From: Macrothele yani
Lineage: Eukaryota; Arthropoda; Arachnida; Araneae; Macrothelidae
Direction: 5' to 3'
DNA length: 64,000 bases
Assembly (NCBI GenBank): GCA_039090855.1
Contig: CM077005.1
Coordinates: 72,350,607-72,414,606 of the forward strand
In this document: one piece after another, positions 20,596-30,708 of the stretch
How positions within the stretch are numbered: the first letter of the stretch is position 1
How the letters are laid out: each line of letters opens with the position of its first letter
Position numbers and translations under genes: made by a program
The notes under the pieces: generated by a model
Databases searched by the model: none
What the model saw: the letters and a program-made list of their open reading frames with translations, nothing else
Told to the model about the DNA's origin: nothing

Positions 20596-23500
20596 CATCA
20601 TCATCATCATTGTCAACCATTATCAATCCACTGCTGGACGAAGGTCTCCCCAAGTTTCCTCCACAACGGTCTGTCTTGTGCCAGTCTCCTCCATGTAACT
20701 CCCGCATATTTTCGAATTTCATCCACCCATCTTCCATGTGGTCTTCTTCTGGGTCTTTTCCTGTCCCTTGGAATCCAATCTAAAATTTCGGCTGTCCATC
20801 GATGGTCTGTTCTTCTGGCAGTATGTCCAGCCCATTGCCATTTCAGGGATTTAACTCTGATCATGATGTCTTCCACTCTTGTCATTTTTCGGATCCACGT
20901 GTTCCTCTTCTTATCTCTCCTGGTTACACCAAGCATGCACCTCTCCATGCTTCTTTGAGTTGTCTGCAGCCTTTGTATGTCTCTTTTAGCTAAGGTCCAC
21001 GTCTCTGCACCATACGTAAGCACTGGAAGTATGCATTGATCAAACACTTTTCTTTTAAGACATAATGGTATATTGCTCTTGAAAATTATGCTGTTTCTTC
21101 CAAAAGCTCTCCAGGCAAGTTTTGTACGCCGATTAATTTCTTCACCAATGTGACCCTCACTTGATATCTGCTGTCCAAGATAAACGTACGTGTCTGTTAT
21201 CTCCAGCTTTTCTCCATCAATCGATAAATCTTCATTTCTTGTAAAAGCATTGTACATCACTTTTGTCTTCTGAAAGTTCATTTTTAATCCCACTTCTTTA
21301 CTCTTGTCAGCAAGTTCCTGGATCATACTCTGTAGCTCTGATGGGGTAGTTGCAAAAATGACTATGTCATCAGCAAAACGAAGGTGGGTTAGATAATCTC
21401 CATTAATCTTTATCCCTTTGTTTTCCCAGTTCAGTGATTGAAAGACATTTTCCAATGTGGCATTAAGGAGCTTCGGAGATATGGTGTCACCTTGTCTCAC
21501 TCCCTTTCCAATTTTTATGTGTGTTGTATTTTCAAACAGCCGAAACTTTGCACTTGCATTTTCATAGATGTTATTAATAATATTAATGTATGCATCTTCA
21601 ATACCGCAGGATTTCAGAGCCATTGCAACTGCTGATGGTTTCACCGAATCAAAGGCTTTTTCATAATCGATAAAAGCCATGCACAATGGAAGTTCATATT
21701 CCCTCGCTCTTTCAATTAGTTCTCTCAGTACGTGGATATGATCTATTGTGCTGTAGCCACTCCTGAATCCAGCTTGTTCTCTCGGTTGAGCCATGTCCAG
21801 TGTCACCTTCAAGCGGTGTGAAAGAACTTTAGTGAAGATTTTGTAAACCACTGATAGGAGGCTGATAGGTCTGTAGTTCCTGAGATCCTCAATGTCGCAT
21901 TTTTTATGTAGCAAGATCATTGTAGCGTTGTTCCAATCCTCAGGAATTTTCCCTTCATTAAGGCATCGAGTGAAAATTTATGCGAGTACTGTTTCGATTT
22001 CTCCACTTGCTTCTTGTATGATGTCTACAGTAATTCCATCTTCTTCTGGAGCTTTTCCCCGCTTCATGTTCTTGATTGCATGTGCAACTTCTGCTGGAAT
22101 GACTGGAAGAACTCTGGTACTGGTACCTTTCATGATGTCTGGAGTACATGTACCATCCCTTTCATATAATTTGGAGTAGAAATCTTTTACTCTTGTCAAA
22201 ATTTCGCCTCTATTTCTTGTTACAGAACCATCTTCTTTTCTCAGTGCCATATTCTGTTTTTTCCCCTTACTGAGATGTCCCTTTGCTATCTTTAGGCTTT
22301 GGTTGTTTTCAATTGCTTTCCTTACTAGTTCACAGTTGAATTTCCTTACGTCTTCAGTGATACTTTTTCTTACTGTCTTGCATAGCTCTATATATTCCAC
22401 TTTGGAAGTCACATGTTCTTTTAGTTGTCCTCATCACTCTTCTTTTTTGCATCAACATTTTGGTTTTTCCTGATAATTTGTTCACATGCAATTTGTTCTT
22501 AGACCCAGCTAATTTTGTTGCTGTTTCCATAAGAGCTTTGGTTACTTTTCTGTTAACTTCAGAAATATCCACTTCTTCCGATGTTAGGCCTTCTAAAGCA
22601 GAGAATCTGTTCTTCAGTTCCAATTTGAAGGTATTATGGTTTTTTTTAAGGTTGGTTATGTCAATACATTTTGTTTGTCTTATGAGCTTGCTACGTTCGA
22701 GTTTAGGGTTGAGGTGCATCTTACATCTCACCAATCTATGGTCACTGCCTGTGTTGAACTTGTTTAGCACACTGCAGTCTTCGATGACGAATTTTTTGTT
22801 ACACATAATAAAATCAATTTCACTTGTCGTCCCATTTGGATGTCTCCATGTCCATTTCCTGTGTGGCTTTTTCTTGAAAAAGGAGTTCAAGATGAAAAAC
22901 CCTTCTGCCTCTGCAAACTCAACGAGAGTATTTCCACGCTGGTTTCTGTTGCCGTGACCAAATTTACCTACTGAAGTTTCATTCTGTTGCCGTTGCCCTA
23001 TTTTTGCATTGAAATCTCCCATAATTATCTTCAAGTGTTGCTTACCTTTATTATTTAGATGACGAATTTCCTCATAAAATTCTTCAATTTCTTCTTCAGG
23101 ATGACTTGTGGTGGGTGCATAAGTTTGAATAATCTGAGCCTGGTATCTTCTCGAGAGTTGGATAACGAGTCGTGCAGCTCTGTCAGAGGAACTTTCAACT
23201 TCTACCACTTTATCCTTCAGTTTCTTGTTTATTATAAATCCAACACCACTAGTTCTGCCAGTATCTGTCCCACGCTAGTAGAAGAGATGTTCACTGTTCA
23301 CTTTTCAGTTCAATGAGATCTCTTTTTCTCCTTACCTCACTTAGCCCGACGATGTCCCACTTGATGCTATGTAGTTCCTCTTCCAATTCAAGAAGCCTTG
23401 AATCAGAAGATAGGGAGCGTCCATTATACGTAGCCAAGGTCAGCATCAGATGGCAGCCTAGTCCGGTCCTCCGGGGATTCTTAGCACCCTCTGCCTTCAT

Positions 23501-23787
23501 GTCGCACTGGCCGCTGCCTTGGCCAGGTACATTCCAGCTGCCGGAGACTGAGGGCCAAGATTTAAGTTGTGGAATCATTTTGGAGGGGTTTGGCCATAAC
23601 TCACCACGCTGGCCAAGCGGGTTGGTGAGTGTGGGATAGAATTTCCTCTAATCCCGATGGCATAGTTATACCGCTATTGGCGGTCGTCAGAGCCCCTTTA
23701 GTGGGAACAGGATGCACCACGAGAAGGCGGGGTTGACATTTGTCAAGGAGAGGCTGTGATGTTACGCATCACCTGACCTTACATCCC
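20596..23787 (-). mobile_element. Full-length RTE-type LINE (copy 1)
   Basis: 3192 bp flanked by an exact 11-bp target duplication AATATGGATGT (20585-20595 and 23788-23798). On its own strand the element begins with a 5' untranslated region of about 200 bp (from GGGATGTAAGGTCAGG), encodes endonuclease and reverse transcriptase, and ends in a TGATGATGATG repeat instead of poly-A, typical of RTE-clade elements. Confidence 0.95.
20613..23578 (-). pseudogene. RTE endonuclease-reverse transcriptase, nearly intact
   Basis: One ORF, read leftwards. N-terminal apurinic-type endonuclease: LTLATYNGRSLSSDSRLLEL, WDIVGLSEVRR (catalytic Glu), GDFNAKIG, SEIDFIM and GSDHRLV (catalytic Asp-His). Linker, then reverse transcriptase: LRNYRPISLLSVVYKIFTKV, AFIDYEKAFDSV (first Asp), GVRQGDTISPKLL and RFADDIVIFA (catalytic ADD). 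The C-terminus has YLGQQISSEGHIGEEINRRT, LPVLTYGAETWTLAKRDIQR and GRWVDEIRKYAGVTWRRLAQ, ending FVQQWIDNG. It would nick target DNA and copy its RNA in place. Three lesions: a frame change near 23290, another near 22360-22410, and one in-frame TAA near 21978 between AHAIKNMKRGKAPEEDG and WNNATMILLHKK. The low damage suggests a fairly recent insertion. Confidence 0.93.
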
Positions 23788-23847
23788 AATATGGATGTAT
23801 ATGATTTTATAAACTACTGATAATTATATACATATACATCCATATTA
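23788..23847. repeat. AT minisatellite, middle block with hairpin
   Basis: AATATGGATGTATATG at 23788-23803 and its exact complement at 23831-23846. The block carries the right target duplication of RTE copy 1 and the left one of RTE copy 2. Confidence 0.88.
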
Positions 23848-24644
23848 TCTAACCCACCTTCGTTTGCTGATGACGTAGTCATTTTTGCAACTACCCCATC
23901 AGAGCTGCAGAGTATGATCCAGGAACTTGCTGACAAGAGTAAAGAAGTGGGATTAAAAATGAACTTTCAGAAGACAAAAGTGATGTTCAATGCTTTTACA
24001 AGAAATGAATATTTATCGATTGATGGAGAAAAGGTGGAGATAACAGACACATACGTTTATCTTGGACAGCAGATATCAAGTGAGGGTCACATTGATGAAG
24101 AAATTAATCGGCGTACAAAACTTGCCTGGAGAGCTTTTGGAAGAAACAGCATAATTTTCAAGAGCAATATGCCATTATGTCTTAAAAGAAAAGTGTTTGA
24201 TCAATGCATCCTTCCAGTGCTTACGTATGGTGCAGAGACGTGGACCTTAACTAAAAGAGACATACAAAGGCTGCAGACAACTCAAAGTAGCATGGAGAGG
24301 TGCATGCTTGGTGTAACCAGGAGAGATAAGAAGAGGAACTCGTGGATCCGAAAAATGACAAGAGTGGAAGACATCATGATCAGAGTTAAATCCCTGAAAT
24401 GGCAATGGGCTGGACATACTGCCAGAAGGACAGATCATCGATGGACAGCCGAAATTTTAGATTGGATTCCAAGGGACAGGAAAAGACCCAGAAGAAGACC
24501 ACATGGGAGATGGGTGGATGAAATTCGAAAGTATGCAGGTGTGACTTGGAGGAGACTGGCACAAGACAGACCGTTGTGGAGGAAACTTGGGGAGACCTTC
24601 GTCCAGCAGTGGATTGATAATGGTTGACAATGATGATGATGATG
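23848..24644 (+). mobile_element. 5'-truncated RTE-type LINE (copy 2)
   Basis: 797 bp in the opposite orientation to copy 1, starting within the reverse transcriptase and ending with a GATGATGATGATGAT tail. The 14-bp target duplication ATACATCCATATTA (23834-23847 and 24645-24658) is exact. Confidence 0.95.
23855..24627 (+). pseudogene. RTE reverse transcriptase C-terminal part
   Basis: From FADDVVIFATTPSELQS (catalytic ADD) through MIQELADKSKEVGLKMNFQK, YLGQQISSEGHIDEEINRRT and RRPHGRWVDEIRKYAGVTWR to FVQQWIDNG. A 237-residue frame from 23914 is open to the stop and is over 95 percent identical to copy 1 by eye. It lacks the endonuclease and most of the polymerase, so it cannot act alone. 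The missing T in the first few codons (CGTTTGCTGATG against CGTTTTGCTGATG in copy 1) shifts the frame just before the ADD motif. Confidence 0.93.
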
Positions 24645-24803
24645 ATACATCCATATTATGCCAACATTATAATCATATACATCCATGTATAAATTAGGTA
24701 TACCATATAATTATAATATGGATGTATATGCATATAATTATATGGTATACCTAATTTATACATGGATGTATATGATTATAATGTTGGCATAATATGGATG
24801 TAT
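24645..24803. repeat. Perfect 71-bp inverted repeat
   Basis: Arms 24645-24715 and 24733-24803 are exact complements with a 17-nt loop (24716-24732). The left arm starts with the right target duplication of RTE copy 2. The arms consist of the local minisatellite motifs plus GCCAACATTATAATCA. Confidence 0.95.
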
Positions 24804-24905
24804 ATGTATATAATTTATATGGTATACCTAATTTATAAATGCAAGTATACGTAAAGATTATGTATGCGGCCGTCGAAAAGAAAAATATACCTAATTTAAA
24901 TAAAG
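24804..24905 (+). repeat. AT minisatellite, right block
   Basis: Continues the minisatellite and contains CGGCCGTCGAAAAGAAAAAT (24868), a direct repeat of the sequence at 20333. Confidence 0.85.
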
Positions 24906-25022
24906 TGACAGAGAGATGACATCGTCTATTTACATTATCTTCACGTATTTGAAATACACTATATTGACAGAAGTCACCGGACACCTAGAAGAGAAACACA
25001 ACATAGCGTTTATTGACATACA

Positions 25023-26038
25023 TTAGTACGATGTCGGTCTACCTTTGGCCTTAATGCATGCACTGACCCTTCGAGAAATGCTTTCGACAAGGTTCTAGAA
25101 CACAGCGATAGGTATGCGCTTCCATTCAGTACATAATGCTGCAGCTAATTGTTGCTAATTAATAGGCCTTGGTTCCAAACTTCTGATGCGGCACTCTAAT
25201 TCATCCCATAGGTAATCTATGGGATTAAGATCAGGGCTCTGTGCTGGCCAGTCCACACACGATACGGAATTATCGTCAAACCACGGCTTAACAGTCCTTG
25301 CTTTACGGCTCGGTGCATTATCCTGCTGGTACCAATAAGGCTCGGCTCTATAGTATTGCCACAGAGTTAGTAAGGCATATTTGTCCAGAATATCGAGGTA
25401 GACGTGCTGATTAACAGGTTTGTTCACGATAACCAATGGGCCGGTACCACACCACGAAAAGCACTCCCACACGAGTACACTGCCGGATTCAAACTTGACC
25501 GTAGGAACAGTATACTGTTCCTACGGTCAAGCCATACCCACACACGGCCATCAGACTGATGGATCGTATATCAGGACTCATCAGTCCATAAGATCTATTT
25601 CCATTGATCTACGGTCTACGATAAATGTTCTTTACAGCATGGTAAACGACGAGTAGCATACCGAGTGGCGATGAAAGGCTTATGAGCAGTCGCACGACCA
25701 CGGTAACCCACGGAATGAAGTTCTCTGCGAATAGTACGTGTACGTACCGAGTTTACAGCATTTTTACTCACCTGTACACTGAGGTCTTGTGCAGTACTCC
25801 GTGGATTAGCTGTAACGAATCTCCTGAGTCTTCGACTTCCTCTATCACAGATTTTCTTTGGTCTGCCGGTACGTTTTGCTGCTTCAGGCACGCCATGTGT
25901 CATCCACTTATTCAGTGCATCCACAACAGTTGACTTGGGTACGTTAAAACGCCTATCGGTTTCTCCTATGGACAACGCACTAATATAACACATAACAATC
26001 TCTCTTTTCTCAAAGCCAGTTATTTCCTGCCGCGACAT
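25023..26038 (-). pseudogene. Tc1-A transposase pseudogene (copy 2)
   Basis: Read leftwards from the ATG at 26036-26038 (MSRQEITGFEKREIVMCYIS). The N-terminal 140 codons are open and give the family's best view of the paired helix-turn-helix region: STVVDALNKWMTHGVPEAAK, RTGRPKKICDRGSRRLRRFV, TIRRELHSVGYRGRA. After KEHLS the frame breaks. ILWTDES (first Asp) is recognisable. The piece expected to encode the strand after DGRVWV has been replaced by an inverted duplication (25494-25531). The last third is open: FSWCGTGPLVIVNKPVNQHV, WYQQDNAPSRKA (second Asp) and [20 protein letters not shown], in which the catalytic Glu is replaced by Asp. Inactive. Confidence 0.92.
25494..25531. repeat. Perfect 38-bp palindrome inside Tc1-A copy 2
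   Basis: CTTGACCGTAGGAACAGTA followed directly by its complement, no loop. In copy 1 only one half (CTGTTCCTACGGTCAA) exists, and the other side holds about 34 bp of unrelated transposase sequence. Confidence 0.95.
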
Positions 26039-26490
26039 TTGTATTCAACCTCACAGTGCGATATGATCGCGGTCAGCTGCATGCTTGTTTTCATACCGTT
26101 TGCAGCTGTACCGCGCATTTTAACAACGCAACGGATCCGTTCATTTGCTTTTGAAGGGGTGTCTGGTGACTTTTGTCATTATAGTGTAAATTATTTTAAG
26201 GGTTTGTATACTTGACTTCTAGATAATGTTTCAAATTAGGATTTAACTAAACTTGAAACCCAGAGCTTTTCATTAAACCTGAAATACTTCTCTGTGGTTT
26301 GTAGCAGGCTGAAACTCTTAACCAAACACGCACACATGTATAAACTGAGCGCCAAACTATTATGACAACCAGACCATTTTATGCAAAGTAGTTGTCCCTC
26401 AGATCCTGCTGACTTAAGATGGCTGAATTGGTATAAAATGGGAATGCTAAAGGCATGCAGAGACTAATGAAGTGCATTGCACAAGAAATA

Positions 26491-26712
26491 ATGCGTAAAA
26501 GACGCGATCTGACGGACTTCGAACTTGGAATGATCGTGGCTGCTCGAAGCATTGGTGTGACCATTAGAGAAACGTCTGTACTTGTGAAATGTTCGACAGC
26601 AGTAGCGCTTGAAGTTTACAGAAGAGGACTGCCAGTCAAAACTACCTGCTCTGAGCGCGAAGCTATGGTCGTCAGCGGCTACTGGATGCTCGAGCTGAGC
26701 GGAGAGAAGGCG
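26491..26712 (+). pseudogene. Tc1-D transposase pseudogene, N-terminal part
   Basis: MRKRRDLTDFELGMIVAARS, then IGVTIRETSVLVKCSTAVAL matches the first helix-turn-helix of Tc1-type transposases (usual form: FERGMIVGAR, then ETAELLGVSRATV). The frame is open for about 75 codons and ends at the insertion junction. Confidence 0.75.
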
Positions 26713-26886
26713 CGCTGTAAAATACACTGACGGAAAAAAATCCCAACACCACGAAAAAATAGTTGTAGAGGAATGAAATGGCGGCAATGCATTTGTATAA
26801 GTAACATATTTAATCAATTAAGGTTTCAAGATCACAGCTTATTGTAAGCGCGGGAAGAGCCATTTTAAATGTGAAATGCTGGTACA

Positions 26887-27831
26887 TTAATAACCGGTGT
26901 AACCGCCAGAATGCTGAATGCAAGCACGCACACTTTCATGCACTGTGTCGTACAGGTGCAGGATGTCAGTTTGTGGGATGGAATTCCATGCCTGTTGCAC
27001 TTGGTCGGTCAATACAGGGACGGCTAATGCTGGTTGGGGGTGACGCTGGAGTTGTCGTCCAATGGTGACCCATACGTGCTCGATTGGTGAAAGATCTGGT
27101 GATCTAGCAGGCTACGGCAACATGTCGACACTCTGTAGAGCATGTTGGGTTACAACAGCGGTATGCGGGCGAGCGTTATCCTGTTGGAAAACACCACCTG
27201 GAATGCTGCTTATGATTGGCAGCACAACAAGTTGAATCACCAGATAGACGTACAGCTGTGCCTTCAGGGTGCGTGGGACAACCACGAGAGTGCTCCGGTT
27301 GTCATAGGAAATTGCTCCCCAGACCATAACTCCAGGTGTAGGTCCAGTGTGTCTCGGCCGCAGACAGGTTGGTTGCAGGCGCTCACCTGGCTTCCTTCTA
27401 ACCAACACACGGCTATCACTGGCACCCAGCCAGAACCGGCTTTCATCAGAAAACACAACTCCACTCCGTCCTCCAATGAGCTCTAGCTTGACACCACTAA
27501 CGTCGCAAACCGCAGGCGTCGCAAACGCCTGCGGTTTTGCAACTGCAGCTCGAATTGCTGCCGCAGACGCAGTACGATGCGCCACGGCCATACGCCGTAC
27601 ACGGCGGTCTTCCCTCTCAGTAGTGCCACGTGGCCAGCCGGAACTTGGTCTTCCTGAGGCAGTACCTTCCCTTGACCACCGCTGCTAACAATCATGCACA
27701 GTGGCTACATTCCTGCCAAGTCGTTCCGTAATATTGCGGAAAGAAAATCCACCTTCTCGTAGCCCTATTACACGACCTCGTTCAAACTCTGTGAGCTGTT
27801 GATAATGGCTTCTTTGTCTTCTTAAAGGCAT
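26887..27831 (-). pseudogene. Tc1-C transposase pseudogene (copy 1)
   Basis: Read leftwards from the ATG at 27829-27831. The helix-turn-helix part is broken by a frame change before 27591. After MAVAHRTASAAAIRAAVA about 100 bp present in copies 2 and 3 are missing, and a hairpin (27505-27540) stands in their place. The DDE part is well kept: VVFSDESRFWLGASDSRVLV (first Asp), GGVFQQDNARPHTAVVTQHA (second Asp), then a stop in place of Trp before PARSPDLSPIEHVW (third Asp and Glu). It ends at the TAA at 26887-26889. Confidence 0.92.
27505..27540. repeat. GC-rich hairpin replacing transposase sequence
   Basis: AAACCGCAGGCGT (27507-27519) pairs exactly with 27525-27537 over a 5-nt loop. A bulged T lets the stem extend two more pairs. 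It is absent from copies 2 and 3 of the same element. Confidence 0.88.
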
Positions 27832-28074
27832 TCTTGACTAACATCAACACACTACGTCGAATCTCAACGATAACTAACGCTCACGAACGTTACAGCGCGT
27901 ATTTACAGCAAACCCGCTTTGCATGTTCCAAGGGCGCTACCAGCGCCACACGTATGCGCCGAGCGCGAAATTTCCATAGACGTCATCTTACAGATGTACT
28001 CTCACCGCTTACCAACTGTCGTTTACCTAACACAACCCCTTCTTCGTGTTGGGATTTTTTTCCGTCAGTGTTTT

Positions 28075-28390
28075 TTCTGAAATTCACGGACAAGTTTCCT
28101 TCATTTCTTTCGTGAATTAACGAAGTATGTTTCTGATACAACCTTTTCCGCGAAATGACGGAAAAAAACCCCTGAATTTAACGGATTTTTCGTGCCACGG
28201 TAAAATTCAGAATTTTCAGAAACCTTTCCGCAGTTTCGTTCTTATGTTGACGGTAAATTACCGTTTCAGAGATGTGTTCACGGAAAATTCTGAATTTTTA
28301 GAAACCTTTCCGCAATTCCTTTCGTATAGTAACGAAAAATATCCGTTCTCACTTTTCCATATCCGTATGACGAGAAATTTCAGCTAATAG
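28075..28390. repeat. Internal tandem repeat of the TIR element
   Basis: Two units of about 105 bp: ACGGTAAAATTCAGAATTTT then CAGAAACCTTTCCGCAGTTT, and ACGGAAAATTCTGAATTTTT then AGAAACCTTTCCGCAATTCC. Similar CGGAAATTTCTG motifs return in the opposite half (29090-29300). Confidence 0.65.
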
Positions 28391-28948
28391 TTGTGATTCG
28401 TGCAAATACTTGAGGTTTGATTAACTTTCAAATTTCAATCGTCTGTCGAATTTTGAAGTTCCGTAGCGAGATCGGGTATTTTGGATAGCACATCGTATAG
28501 ATTTTTTTAGGTTTTTGTGATACAGGATATTCTTTCTCCTTTCCCCTATAATGTATTACTGCAAAAAACCGGGTACTTATTGTAACGATGATTATACGAT
28601 GTCTGTGTATCAGTCTTTGGACAACTTAAGACAATAGCCATTATAGCTATTAAGAGTAAATTTTTGTTTAGTTTTATTTTTGTGTGTGAAATAATACTAT
28701 AAAAAGTACATTTCACCTTTTCTAAAGATAAATGAAAGCCATTGTCAGTTAAAAAAAATCATGTTGCAAAGTATTTTGTTGCTTCGAAAAACCACGATGA
28801 AAAATGCTTAATTTTTTGAAAAGTCCTCCTATAGGGGAAAAAAATCTATTCAGAAAAATAATAAGCCCCAACAGAAAATAAAATGACTAAATCACTCACA
28901 TTGACAAACAACAAAATTTCTTTGTCGCGGAATTCGTTTTACGCTGAA
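28391..28948. other. Interior of the TIR element, unannotated
   Basis: AT-rich, no ORF or RNA gene recognised. Confidence 0.5.
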
Positions 28949-29045
28949 CGTGAGTCAGATGGCCGAGCGTTTGTGGCTCAGTTGCTTAAGGCGCAAGTTA
29001 CTTTTTCGGCGAGCTATAACGTCGGGTGTTCGATCCTGACCTCAC
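28949..29045 (+). tRNA. tRNA-Leu-like pseudogene or tRNA-derived repeat
   Basis: GTCAGATGGCCGAGCG resembles the 5' end and A box of tRNA-Leu/Ser. TTAAGGCGC, a long variable-arm-like region and GGTGTTCGATCCTGACC (B box with the 3' acceptor strand complementary to GTCAG) follow. An extra 16 bp after the A box and poor anticodon-stem pairing argue against a functional gene. It has no A-tail and no second copy in the window. Confidence 0.45.
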
Positions 29046-29311
29046 CGGTAGGATTATCTGTGGGGTGATTGCTGTACAGGTTTGTTGATTTTGCGGAATT
29101 TCAGTTTAAATACGGAGAAACCAGAAATGGACTTTTCTGAAATAAACGAAATTTCTGTCTACGGAAATATCTGTGAAAATACGGAAGTTAAAATGAACGG
29201 GCACTTTTAAAAACGGAAATTTCTGAAAAACACGGATACCTACCGGCAACTTTGCTGCACGTTATTTATCAGAAAATTTTCCGTGAATTCACACCACTTA
29301 TTTTTTACAGT

Positions 29312-30120
29312 GCAGACTTATTCAGTCCAACAGATGAGCAACACTTCGTCAAATTATAGATAATCTGAATCAAGTCCGATGGCTTCTAACGTACATTACA
29401 TCGTATGGGCTACAGAAGCAGACGGCGTATCCGTAAGCCATTGCTATTTGCAGCGAACAAAAAGAAACAGATCAGGCTCCCTCAGAAACACAAGAATTGA
29501 AAAGTAAATGAGTGGAAAAGGGTAATGTCTAACGAATCGCTTTTTTTCAAGCGCACCATGCAGATGGAACGGTGGAGAATTGAAGACAAGGGCACGAAAA
29601 CATGGATACATCCTTCATCGTCACTGCTCCTCAAGCTGGCGGAAGCACCGTTATGGACCGGAGCATATTTTCGTGGGAGAGTGTGGGGCTTTTGATTCGT
29701 GTGGAGCTACGTCGGACCGACCAAAGGTATTTAAATATCGATGCTGACCAAGTCCACCCAATTGTTTTGATCGTTTATCCTAATGGAGATGGATTATTTC
29801 AGTAGGACAATGTTCCATGTCGTGCTCATATTGAATGCGAAGGGTTAGAGGAACATCACAAAGTCTTTTCCCTGCCATATTAGCTTCCTCACTCACAGGA
29901 TTTCAATTCAATGGAGCATTTGTAGGATGACGTTGAAAGGGGCATGACACAGCTGGATCCGCTATCATGAAATCTTCAGGAGCTGGAATATGCAATTCAT
30001 TGCATTTTGGCTAATATAGCCTGAGCCACTTACCGACATTTAAGAGGGTCCATACCAAGACGAATTCAGTCAGTATTAAGGATGAAAGCCCAACAATGCA
30101 CTAACAAGGTGGTCATAAAA
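29312..30120 (+). pseudogene. Tc1-D transposase pseudogene, C-terminal part
   Basis: Heavily decayed. Recognisable in order: MGYRSRRRIRKPLLFAANKK; NEWKRVMSNESLFF, where the first catalytic position reads SNES instead of SDES; a segment ending in ADQVHPIVLIVYPNGDGLFQ, then a stop and DNVPCRAHIE (second Asp); HSQDFNSMEHL (third Asp and Glu); and YRHLRGSIPRRIQSVLRMKA. At least ten stops or frame changes. This is the oldest readable Tc1 in the window together with element E. Confidence 0.8.
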
Positions 30121-30138
30121 ATTTAGTAACTCGGTGTA

Positions 30139-30708
30139 TATAACTTCAGGAAACAGGCCAGGCTTCAGTGATAAAAACGTCAACATACGAATCCAAATAA
30201 TTTTCTTTACGTGGTAATCAAGCTCGTTTAAATCTACTGTAGTATCAACACGTCTTCAACAATATGCTACATATTTTAATCACAATATACGTGACAATCT
30301 TCGAATAATAACCTATTTTCCGAATGCAGTCTGCTTTTATGAAAATCGCTTTCTCATATCAATATTACTCATCTTAACATAGCATTTGTTTATCTCACTG
30401 TGAATCTCTTCAACAAACATTGCCCATTGAATAGCTAGTAACGTCGAATATTCCTCTTACATTGCATTGTTCTCCGGAGATCTTATCTCAGACAGAGGTC
30501 TATATATACGTTACATGCCCTTTGACACGCCGTTGGGATGGCAAACTTCAAATTAGTCGGGAGAAACTGCCACGTTGAGTCAGAAAATATTTAACGAGAA
30601 GAAATCAAATTTCCATATGACCACAAAAATTCAAAAACAAGATAAATTAGAGGTATGTGTTACCGTAAATATAGTTTATTATTAAAAAGATATTCTTGCA
30701 AAGCGATA
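30139..30708. other. Unannotated DNA
   Basis: No gene or repeat recognised. Confidence 0.5.

Larger units (their letters stand above)
24957..26186 (-). mobile_element. Tc1-like element A, copy 2
   Basis: Same inverted ends as copy 1 (CACTATATTGACAGAAGTCA at 24957; right end GACTTTTGTCATTATAGTG at 26168-26186), flanked by TA (24955-24956 and 26187-26188). Length 1230 bp. Confidence 0.95.
26725..28070 (-). mobile_element. Tc1-like element C, copy 1
   Basis: Ends CACTGACGGAAAAAAATCCC and, inverted, CACTGACGGAAAAAAATCCC, about 27 bp. TA precedes the left end; the right flank has TT instead. 1346 bp. The same family as 31084-32508 and 41791-43429. Confidence 0.93.
26713..29311. mobile_element. 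TIR/foldback-type element carrying Tc1-C copy 1
   Basis: The right end read inversely gives CACTGTAAAAAATAAGTG, then GTGAATTCACGGAAAATTTT. The left end gives CGCTGTAAAATA, then, after the Tc1-C insertion, TTTTTTCTGAAATTCACGG. The interior consists of AT-rich repeats of CGGAAA/TTCAGAAA motifs and a tRNA-like segment; no coding region. Roughly 1.25 kb once Tc1-C is removed. The target duplication is not clear. Confidence 0.6.
26340..30138 (+). mobile_element. Ancient Tc1-like element D, split by later insertions
   Basis: Left end TAAACTGAGCGCCAAACTAT followed by TATGACAACC. The right end read inversely is TACACCGAGTTACTAAATTT followed by TTATGACCACC. The ends are similar but diverged. The transposase begins at about 26491, stops being recognisable at 26712 and resumes at 29312. 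The 2.6 kb between is foreign: a TIR element that itself holds Tc1-C copy 1. End positions are approximate. Confidence 0.7.

Noticed and set aside
22460..22957. 165-codon plus-strand ORF.
   Set aside because: Antisense to the RTE endonuclease region, whose motifs are on the minus strand.
28949..29045. Functional tRNA-Leu gene.
   Set aside because: An extra insertion after the A box and a poorly paired anticodon arm make function unlikely; kept only as a tRNA-like pseudogene.
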